From Parabacteroides sp. An277 (GTDB lineage Bacteria; Bacteroidota; Bacteroidia; Bacteroidales; Tannerellaceae), in contig NZ_NFJB01000001.1 of assembly GCF_002159645.1 (NCBI RefSeq), positions 146,828 through 210,827 on the forward strand: a stretch of DNA of 64,000 nt, written 5' to 3'. The position numbers and the translations under genes were made by a program. Position 1 is the stretch's first letter. Each line of letters begins with the position of its first letter. Under the pieces are notes generated by a model. That model had not been told where the DNA came from and did not search any database. It saw only the letters and a list, made by a program, of their open reading frames with translations. Of this stretch, positions 58,022-64,000 are shown one piece after another.

Positions 58022-59203
58022 TTGAAAGCGTTAAGGAATTATCTCGACAAGATTAAGCCTAACTTTGAGGAAGGCGGAAAGCTGGCGATGTTCCGTTCTG
58101 TATTTGAAGGATTCGAATCGTTCTTGTTCGTTCCGAATGCCACTTCAAAGACGGGTGTACATATCCACGATAGCATCGATTCGAAGCGTACGATGACCAT
58201 CGTGATTATAGCCCTTTTGCCGGCTTTGCTTTTTGGTATGTATAATGTCGGTTACCAGCATAACCTGGCGATTAATGCTAATCCGGGTTTCTGGATGACG
58301 TTTATTTATGGATTCTTAGCGGTATTGCCTAAGATTATCGTATCGTATGTCGTAGGTTTGGGTATTGAATTTACGGTAGCCCAATGGAAGAAAGAAGAAA
58401 TCCAAGAAGGTTTCTTGGTATCTGGTATCTTGATTCCGATGATTGTACCGGTAGATACTCCCTTGTGGATGATAGCGGTAGCTACGGCTTTTGCGGTTAT
58501 TTTTGCCAAAGAGGTTTTTGGTGGAACGGGATATAATATATTTAATGTGGCGTTAGTAACGCGTGCCTTCTTGTTCTTTGCTTATCCTACGGCCATGTCT
58601 GGTGACCAAGTATGGGTGCGTACGGCTGATACGTTCGGGCTCGGCGCAGGACAGGTGGTAGATGGGTTCTCGGCCGCTACCCCGCTGGGTATCGCTAAGG
58701 TAGCTACTACGGCTACGCCTGATTATCCGTGGAGTTTCAACGATATGGTGATGGGATTTATACCGGGTTCGATTGGAGAAACAAGCGTCATCGCGATTGC
58801 AATCGGTGCGGTTATTTTGTTGTTCACGAATATCGCAAGCTGGAAGACGATGTTCTCCGTATTCATTGGTGGCGCCTTGATGGCCATTATCTTCAATGTG
58901 GCGGGTCCTGATACGGCTACGGCACACATGCCTTGGTATATGCATTTGGCATTGGGAGGATTCGCTTTTGGTGCGGTCTTCATGGCTACAGACCCTGTTA
59001 CATCGGCTCGTACGGAGACCGGTAAATATATTTATGGTTTCTTGGTTGGCGCGATGGCGATTATCATCCGCGTATTGAACCCAGGTTATCCAGAAGGAAT
59101 GATGTTGGCTATCTTGTTGATGAACGTATTTGCTCCGTTGATTGACTATTATGTGGTAGAGTCAAACATCAAACGTCGTTTAAACCGTGTAAAAGTAAAA
59201 TAA
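58022..59203 (+). CDS. nqrB: Na+-NQR subunit B, TTG start
   Basis: 393 residues with about ten membrane helices. KALRNYLDKIKPNFEEGGKLAMFRSVFEGFESFLFVPN matches the NqrB N-terminus and begins at a TTG (58022); no ATG fits. The covalent FMN threonine lies in DGFSAATPLG (SGAT in most homologues, here SAAT). It holds riboflavin and FMN and is part of the Na+ path. The rare start may lower its translation relative to nqrA. Confidence 0.94.
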   Translation: MKALRNYLDKIKPNFEEGGKLAMFRSVFEGFESFLFVPNATSKTGVHIHDSIDSKRTMTIVIIALLPALLFGMYNVGYQHNLAINANPGFWMTFIYGFLAVLPKIIVSYVVGLGIEFTVAQWKKEEIQEGFLVSGILIPMIVPVDTPLWMIAVATAFAVIFAKEVFGGTGYNIFNVALVTRAFLFFAYPTAMSGDQVWVRTADTFGLGAGQVVDGFSAATPLGIAKVATTATPDYPWSFNDMVMGFIPGSIGETSVIAIAIGAVILLFTNIASWKTMFSVFIGGALMAIIFNVAGPDTATAHMPWYMHLALGGFAFGAVFMATDPVTSARTETGKYIYGFLVGAMAIIIRVLNPGYPEGMMLAILLMNVFAPLIDYYVVESNIKRRLNRVKVK

Positions 59204-59212
59204 GAAAGGAAT

Positions 59213-60022
59213 ATGGCTACAAAGAAATTTAGATGTAAAGTATGTGGCTATGTCCACGAAGGTGATAAGGCTCCTGAAAAGTGCCCCGTATGCCAAGCCC
59301 CAGCTTCCGAGTTTGAGGAAATCACCGAAGGGGGCGCTCCGGCCAAGAAGGGAATGGATCGCAATAGTAACGCCTATACAATTATCTATTCAGCCGTTAT
59401 GGTGATATTGGTAGCAGTAGGTTTGGCGGTTACGTCCCAATCCTTGCGCCCATTCCAGAAGGCCAACGAAGATAACGACAAGCGTTTGCAGATTCTTCGC
59501 TCGATTAATGTAACCGTAACGGCCAATGAAGCGGAAGCGAAGTATAATGAATTGATTACAGATGCCTTCTTAATCAATGAAAATGGAGAGAAGGTAGGGG
59601 ATGCTTCCGATGCCTTCGCTGGTGAGAAGGAGGGTTTCCCTGTATTCGTAGCTACCACCCCCGAAGGAACGAAGTACATCATGGCGTTGCATGGGTCTGG
59701 TTTATGGGGAGCCCTTTGGGGATATATCTCCGTAAATGATGATAAAAACACCGTGTTTGGAGCGGACTTCAGCCATGCGGGTGAAACTCCGGGTTTAGGA
59801 GCAGAAATCGCTACGCCTGGGTTTAGTGCTAAATTCAAGGGGAAGAAGCTCTTCCAGGATGGGGAGTTCAAGTCTATCGCCGTAGTGAAGCCGGGTAAGA
59901 GCGCGGAAGGCCAAGATTACGTAGACGGCATTTCCGGAGGAACAATTACCAGCCAAGGGGTTAGCCGTATGCTATTCGATAGCTTGAATAGTTATGTTAA
60001 ATTTTTAACGTCGCAAAATTAA
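59213..60022 (+). CDS. nqrC: Na+-NQR subunit C with an N-terminal rubredoxin domain
   Basis: 269 residues. Residues 1-45 are a rubredoxin-type iron site: FRCKVCGYVHEGD and EKCPVCQAP supply Cys8, 11, 24 and 27. A linker leads to one membrane helix (about 55-74) and the normal periplasmic NqrC domain. Covalent FMN should attach to Thr244 in DGISGGTITS (usual SGAT). The rubredoxin part would stay in the cytosol, close to NqrF. I know rubredoxin/rubrerythrin domains as free electron carriers; their fusion to NqrC is unusual. Confidence 0.93.
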   Translation: MATKKFRCKVCGYVHEGDKAPEKCPVCQAPASEFEEITEGGAPAKKGMDRNSNAYTIIYSAVMVILVAVGLAVTSQSLRPFQKANEDNDKRLQILRSINVTVTANEAEAKYNELITDAFLINENGEKVGDASDAFAGEKEGFPVFVATTPEGTKYIMALHGSGLWGALWGYISVNDDKNTVFGADFSHAGETPGLGAEIATPGFSAKFKGKKLFQDGEFKSIAVVKPGKSAEGQDYVDGISGGTITSQGVSRMLFDSLNSYVKFLTSQN

Positions 60023-60028
60023 TCGAAA

Positions 60029-60658
60029 ATGGGATTATTGTCTAATAAGAATAAAGAAGTTTTAGCAGGCCCGTTAAGCATCAACAACCCGGTCATCGTG
60101 CAGATGTTGGGTATTTGTTCCGCGCTGGCGGTTACGTCGAAATTGGAACCTGCTATCGTGATGGGCATATCGGTAACGGTCGTAGTTGCCTTTGCCAACG
60201 TGATTATTTCGCTCTTGCGTAATACGATTCCGAATCGTATCCGTATCATCGTCCAGCTGGTGGTTTGCGCCGCGTTGGTGACGATTGTGAGCGAGGTATT
60301 GAAAGCCTTCGCATACGATGTGAACAAGCAGCTCTCCGTTTATGTCGGTTTGATTATTACGAACTGTATCTTGATGGGACGTTTGGAAGCATTTGCTTTG
60401 GGTAACGGCCCGTGGGAATCATTCTTAGATGGTGTGGGCAATGGCTTGGGATATGCTATCATTTTGATTATCGTAGGTTTCGTACGCGAGTTGTTCGGTT
60501 CAGGAACTTTGTTAGGTTTCCAGGTTATCCCGCAAGCGTTCTATGATATGGGTTATGTAAACAACGGTTTGGTTATCTTGCCTCCAATGGCATTGATTAT
60601 CATTGCGTTGATAGTATGGTATCATCGTTCTCGGAATAAAGAACTCCAGGAAAATTAA
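60029..60658 (+). CDS. nqrD: Na+-NQR subunit D
   Basis: 209 residues, six membrane helices with inverted topology relative to NqrE. NKEVLAGPLSINNPVIVQMLGICSALAVTS and GRLEAFALGNGPWESFLDG are family marks. Together with NqrE it holds the buried Fe-S site; Cys in GICSAL and in TNCILMG are in the expected positions. Six bases after nqrC. Confidence 0.95.
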   Translation: MGLLSNKNKEVLAGPLSINNPVIVQMLGICSALAVTSKLEPAIVMGISVTVVVAFANVIISLLRNTIPNRIRIIVQLVVCAALVTIVSEVLKAFAYDVNKQLSVYVGLIITNCILMGRLEAFALGNGPWESFLDGVGNGLGYAIILIIVGFVRELFGSGTLLGFQVIPQAFYDMGYVNNGLVILPPMALIIIALIVWYHRSRNKELQEN

Positions 60659-60678
60659 TCATTTAAACATGTATCAGA

Positions 60679-61296
60679 ATGGAAGAGTTATTTAGTACAT
60701 TTGTCCGCTCGATTTTCTCCGATAATATGATATTCACATACTATTTGGGTATGTGTTCTTTCCTGGCTGTATCAAAGAATGTAAAGACAGCCCTTGGATT
60801 GGGTATCGCGGTTACGTTCATTTTGACGTGTACGCTCCCTATCAATTATATGCTTGAAAATTACGTATTGAAAGAAGGCGCCTTGCAATGGCTTGGTCCG
60901 GAATATGCCGAGGTCAATTTGAGTTTCTTGGCACTCCTTATCTTCATCGCTATCATTGCGGCTTTCACGCAATTGGTGGAAATGGTGGTAGAGAAGTTCT
61001 CTCCTTCGCTTTATGCTTCGTTGGGTATCTTCTTGCCTTTGATTGCGGTGAATTGCGCCATCTTGGGCGGTTCGTTGTTCATGCAGCAAAGAGCGTTCCC
61101 GAACGTAGGTGTGGCTACGGTTTACGGCTTAGGGTCGGGTATCGGTTGGATGTTGGCCATCGTGGGCATGGCGGCTATTCGCGAGAAATTGGCCTATTCT
61201 AATGTGCCTAAACCTTTGAAGGGCCTGGGTATTACGTTTATCATCACGAGTTTGATGGGTATTGCCTTTATGTGCTTCTCGGGTTTGAAGATTTAA
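60679..61296 (+). CDS. nqrE: Na+-NQR subunit E
   Basis: 205 residues, six membrane helices: DNMIFTYYLGMCSFLAVSKNVKTALGLGIAV, PLIAVNCAILGGSLFM (second cluster Cys) and the C-terminal GITFIITSLMGIAFMCFSG. It pairs with NqrD as a pseudo-symmetric dimer. 20 bases after nqrD. Confidence 0.95.
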   Translation: MEELFSTFVRSIFSDNMIFTYYLGMCSFLAVSKNVKTALGLGIAVTFILTCTLPINYMLENYVLKEGALQWLGPEYAEVNLSFLALLIFIAIIAAFTQLVEMVVEKFSPSLYASLGIFLPLIAVNCAILGGSLFMQQRAFPNVGVATVYGLGSGIGWMLAIVGMAAIREKLAYSNVPKPLKGLGITFIITSLMGIAFMCFSGLKI

Positions 61297-61325
61297 GTTT
61301 AACGCATTAAAAGATTAGCAAAGAT

Positions 61326-62612
61326 ATGATTTTATTAATGTCTGGCACACTCACGATTATCAGTGGCACCATTGTTTTCTTGGTGGTGACTATGATACTG
61401 GTAGGTGCGTTGTTGTATGCCAAAGCAAAATTGGTTCCGTCGGGCAATGTCAAGCTGACGGTAAATGGAGAGAAAGAAATCGATGTCCCCATTGGCGGGA
61501 CGTTGTTGGGCTCGCTGCAAGCGGGTGGCGTATTCTTGTCTTCGGCTTGTGGAGGCGGTGGTAAATGTGGCCAATGCCGTGCACAAGTATTGGAAGGTGG
61601 AGGTGAAATCCTCCCGACGGAAAAGGTCTTCTTCTCGCGTAAGCAACAAAAAGAGCATTGGCGCTTGGCTTGTCAAACGAAAGTGAAAGAGGACATGCAA
61701 GTAAAGGTTCCGGAAGAGGTTCTGGGCGTGAAAGAATACGAATGCGAGGTGATTTCGAATAAGAACGTGGCTACGTTCATCAAGGAGTTCATCGTGCAGC
61801 TCCCGAAGGGTGCACACATGGACTTTATCCCGGGTTCGTATGCCCAGATTAAGATTCCGACATTCGAAATGGATTATGACAAGGACATCGACAAGGATAT
61901 GATTGGCAAGGAATACCTCCCGGCGTGGGAGAAGTTCGGCCTCTTCGGGTTGAAGTGTAAGAACACTGAACCGACCATCCGTGCTTATTCTATGGCCAAC
62001 TATCCGGCCGAGGGAGACCGCTTCATGCTGACGGTACGTATCGCGACACCTCCGTTCAAGCCGAAACCCCAAGTAGGTTTCATGGACGTGATGCCGGGTA
62101 TCGCTTCTTCCTACATCTTTACGCTCAAACCGGGCGACAAGGTGCTGATGAGCGGCCCTTACGGAGATTTCCACCCGATATTCGATTCGAAGCGCGAGAT
62201 GATGTGGATTGGTGGTGGTGCCGGTATGGCTCCGCTCCGTGCGCAAATCATGCACATGACAAAGACACTCCACACGACAGACCGCAAGATGTCTTACTTC
62301 TACGGTGCGCGCGCATTGAACGAGGTATTCTACCTGAACGACTTCCTCGAGTTGGAGAAGGAGTTCCCGAACTTCTCGTTCCACCTTGCGCTTGACCGCC
62401 CCGACCCTGCGGCTGATGCAGCGGGCGTGAAGTATACGCCGGGATTCGTCCATCAGGTTATTTACAATACCTACCTGAAGGATCACGAGGCTCCGGAAGA
62501 CATCGAATACTACATGTGTGGTCCGGGCCCGATGTCGAAGGCCGTCGAAGGCATGTTGGATAGCTTGGGCGTCCCGATGGAGATGCTCCACTACGACAAC
62601 TTCGGAGGTTGA
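61326..62612 (+). CDS. nqrF: Na+-NQR subunit F (NADH dehydrogenase)
   Basis: 428 residues: one N-terminal helix, a [2Fe-2S] ferredoxin domain (SACGGGGKCGQCRA, later LACQTK), then FAD- and NADH-binding domains (IRAYSMANYPAE, MIGGGAGMAPLRAQ-like WIGGGAGMAPLRAQ, YYMCGPGPMSKAV). It is the entry point for electrons from NADH. Last gene of the operon; a terminator follows 40 bases later. Confidence 0.97.
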   Translation: MILLMSGTLTIISGTIVFLVVTMILVGALLYAKAKLVPSGNVKLTVNGEKEIDVPIGGTLLGSLQAGGVFLSSACGGGGKCGQCRAQVLEGGGEILPTEKVFFSRKQQKEHWRLACQTKVKEDMQVKVPEEVLGVKEYECEVISNKNVATFIKEFIVQLPKGAHMDFIPGSYAQIKIPTFEMDYDKDIDKDMIGKEYLPAWEKFGLFGLKCKNTEPTIRAYSMANYPAEGDRFMLTVRIATPPFKPKPQVGFMDVMPGIASSYIFTLKPGDKVLMSGPYGDFHPIFDSKREMMWIGGGAGMAPLRAQIMHMTKTLHTTDRKMSYFYGARALNEVFYLNDFLELEKEFPNFSFHLALDRPDPAADAAGVKYTPGFVHQVIYNTYLKDHEAPEDIEYYMCGPGPMSKAVEGMLDSLGVPMEMLHYDNFGG

Positions 62613-62651
62613 TGATTAGGAACGTCATTTATTTTTTTATGATTATAGGGG

Positions 62652-62686
62652 AGGTCTGTGCGTGAGCATCGGCCTTCTTTTTTTTT
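62652..62686 (+). terminator. nqr operon terminator
   Basis: AGGTCTGTGC / GCATCGGCCT arms (nine of ten pairs, GTGA loop), followed by TCTTTTTTTTT. Confidence 0.75.
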
Positions 62687-62766
62687 GGAGAAAATGTAAT
62701 ATTCATGCAGCATTTTGCGTTGTATTTACATCAACCTTGATATAATAACTAAAAGTAGCATCTTAT

Positions 62767-62964
62767 ATGAAACCATTGATTATATCATTTTTTGCAGGAT
62801 TGCTGGTGTATTCCTTATGCTTCGATCAGCAAGAGGGTTCGAAAGGCACGGAGTATGAGTTTGGATTAGGCAAGGTGCAACCGGCTTACGAGCCGCATAC
62901 TTCCGCCCTTCCTACGCCGGCCGATACCTCTGTTTACTTTATCTCTTCCAGTAAGAAGATTTGA
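62767..62964 (+). CDS. Small secreted or membrane-anchored protein, unknown
   Basis: 65 residues: hydrophobic N-terminus (MKPLIISFFAGLLVYSLC) with a Cys at its end, then a polar Pro/Thr/Ser-rich tail. Could be a short lipoprotein or a signal-peptide-bearing peptide. No family recognised. Independent of the nqr terminator upstream; promoter not clear. Confidence 0.5.
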   Translation: MKPLIISFFAGLLVYSLCFDQQEGSKGTEYEFGLGKVQPAYEPHTSALPTPADTSVYFISSSKKI

Positions 62965-62991
62965 AAGGAGGAAGAATGGGATTTTCATTCT

Positions 62992-63489
62992 TCAGAGCCC
63001 ATCGTTCTCTGTTTTTTTTGTCTCAGACCAGAAGCGCGGAAGCCCGGGTAGGAACCGGCAGGAGCCTGTTTCATAATCCATCTGGCAACAAAGGAGCCGC
63101 CGCCCGTTGCTCACCACGAGATAGGTAGCATGGAGCGCTTCGTTGTAGCGCATGATTTGGCGAAATACCTCTTCGCCCAGTTCGACCGTAGGCGCCTTGT
63201 ATTCGATTACCATCCAAGGACGTGAATAGGGGTCGAAGACGACCGTGTCGCACCGCTTCGTGGTACGGTAGAGCCGGAGGGTGACTTCGTTCGCAATAGC
63301 CCCGCGGGGGTACCCCATCCCATCCGTCAGGTACCGGACGAATTGCTGGCGTACCCACTCTTCGGGCGTAAGGGCAACATATTTCCGACGTATCGCGTCG
63401 AATACCCACCGCCGTCCGTCCCGCTCTGCCACCTTGAGGTCGTACAACGGGAGCCCGTTTGTTTTTTCCTGTATTCCTGCCATATCCAT
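62992..63489 (-). CDS. HsdR_N-like putative nuclease-fold protein
   Basis: 165 residues resembling the N-terminal domain of type I restriction R subunits as a free-standing protein: TPEEWVRQQFVRYLTDGMGYPRGAIANEVTL, then RCDTVVFDPYSRPWMVIEYKAP (D-(x)n-ExK nuclease motif), EVFRQIMRYNEALHATYLVVSNG. This small family is common in Bacteroidetes and its task is unknown; no HsdM/HsdS is nearby. A well-formed promoter lies upstream. Confidence 0.82.
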   Translation of the reverse strand: MDMAGIQEKTNGLPLYDLKVAERDGRRWVFDAIRRKYVALTPEEWVRQQFVRYLTDGMGYPRGAIANEVTLRLYRTTKRCDTVVFDPYSRPWMVIEYKAPTVELGEEVFRQIMRYNEALHATYLVVSNGRRLLCCQMDYETGSCRFLPGLPRFWSETKKTENDGL

Positions 63490-63555
63490 TTATCGTTATA
63501 CCATCTGCCAAACAAGCCTGTATTTGCGCGCGGATATAGGCTTATTTCCATGTTG

Positions 63556-63587
63556 CAAAGGTACGCATCGTTCGCTCCTCCCTCAAA
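63556..63587 (-). promoter_or_regulatory. Promoter of the HsdR_N-like gene
   Basis: Minus-strand TTTG (63584-63587), 20 bases, TACCTTTG (63556-63563), followed about 65 bases later by the ATG. Confidence 0.75.
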
Positions 63588-63649
63588 TTTTGAGGGGTGT
63601 TAAGGAGTGAAATTCTGTTAAAATCTTCATTCTTTTTTCTTTGATGAAA

Positions 63650-63800
63650 AGAACCCATGTTTTCTTCGTTCTTTTGGCTTGACCCAAAAGAACCAAAAGG
63701 TCAAGGCTTACACTCCAGCGGCTACAAATTCACGGCGCGGAGCTAAAATCTCGGAAAACTCGCTTCGCTCAAACAGCCGAGATTTTTTAACGCTCCACCC
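63650..63800. repeat. Non-coding repeat-like sequence with hairpin
   Basis: Contains TTTTGGCTTGACCCAAAAGA, then an AAAATCTCGG/CCGAGATTTT hairpin (63745-63786) whose loop reads AAAACTCGCTTCGCTCAAAC. I recall similar words as dispersed non-coding sequence in Bacteroidetes, but cannot check. Nothing coding is seen from 63588 to the window end. Confidence 0.5.
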
Positions 63801-63861
63801 CGGAATTTGCTTTACGCCGCTTCCGTTAGGCCAATCCAATTAATAATGGACAATGGATAAT

Positions 63862-63909
63862 GGGAGGGTGTGTCATAAATAAGAAAATGTGATCTGAAAG
63901 TAACTGAAA
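63862..63909 (+). repeat. 48-bp repeat, identical to 29452-29499
   Basis: Exact copy, followed here by GGAGCTGTGTCAAATGCTAT and a CTCCCCT/AGGGGAG hairpin (63938-63957). The words ATGCTATCTGAAAAGCTC and CCCT match the last codons of HU-Ig 3. May be the end of a mobile element continuing beyond the window. Confidence 0.8.
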
Positions 63910-64000
63910 GGAGCTGTGTCAAATGCTATCTGAAAAGCTCCCCTGCTCGTAGGGGAGCTGGCGAAGCGATAGCTGAGACTGAGGGGTTAAATCTCTCATA

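Noticed and set aside
62992..63489. Type I restriction-modification system
   Set aside because: Only an HsdR N-terminal-like domain of 165 residues is present, with no helicase, HsdM or HsdS.

Overview
The window looks like a chromosome segment of a Bacteroidales bacterium, most like Parabacteroides/Tannerellaceae, although the genus is an inference. Evidence: a V-type ATPase operon, a Na+-NQR operon, fimbrillin-type lipoproteins, HU-like proteins with an Ig-like tail, GH92/GH20/GH51 glycosidases, fused SerB-ACT and fused HisB, and Bacteroidetes promoters (TAnnTTTG, with TTTG about 20 nt upstream) before many genes. I saw no rRNA, tRNA or CRISPR array.

Layout. 0-6.4 kb: V-ATPase operon (DUF2764-like end, A, B, D, I, K) closed by a terminator. 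6.4-19 kb: an HU-Ig gene, a glutaredoxin-like gene, metF, an S15 peptidase with a lipoprotein, a C_GCAxxG_C_C protein, a Dabb protein, serB, thiE/tenI-like/thiD and a malic enzyme. 19-32.4 kb: an accessory, decaying region of surface lipoproteins (DUF3089, two tandem M43-type metalloproteases, three fimbrillins, one FimB/Mfa2-like anchor), toxin-antitoxin pairs (two damaged VapBC, one intact PIN pair, one HigBA), HU-Ig paralogues and several dispersed intergenic repeats. 32.7-50.6 kb: GH92, queE/queD, GH51, a lipoprotein/ATP-grasp (YgiB/YgiC-like) pair, patatin, RlpA, EFR1 ferredoxin, ybaK, a two-gene ABC importer, GH20, a nitronate-monooxygenase-like enzyme and an M20 dipeptidase. 50.7-56.5 kb: his operon (leader peptide, hisG, hisD, hisC, hisB) followed by DedA and a lipocalin-like lipoprotein. 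56.6-62.7 kb: nqrABCDEF. The end holds a small ORF, an HsdR_N-like protein and repeat sequence.

The most unusual feature is a set of six tandem palindrome arrays between genes, with 22-24 bp periods. Each array has its own palindrome core, and cores drift stepwise inside an array with compensatory changes. One array precedes each of the three HU-Ig loci, including a dead one. The others lie inside the V-ATPase operon, between thiE and serB, and after the GH51 gene. I do not recognise this as a named repeat family.

Other notable points are a histidine leader peptide with five His codons and an attenuator ahead of hisG, a C8 tract that puts a FimB-like gene out of frame just after a well-formed promoter and start, a rubredoxin domain fused to NqrC, Na+-type ligands in the V-ATPase K subunit beside an NQR operon (suggesting sodium-based energetics), and a recurring boxA-like intergenic element in the accessory region.
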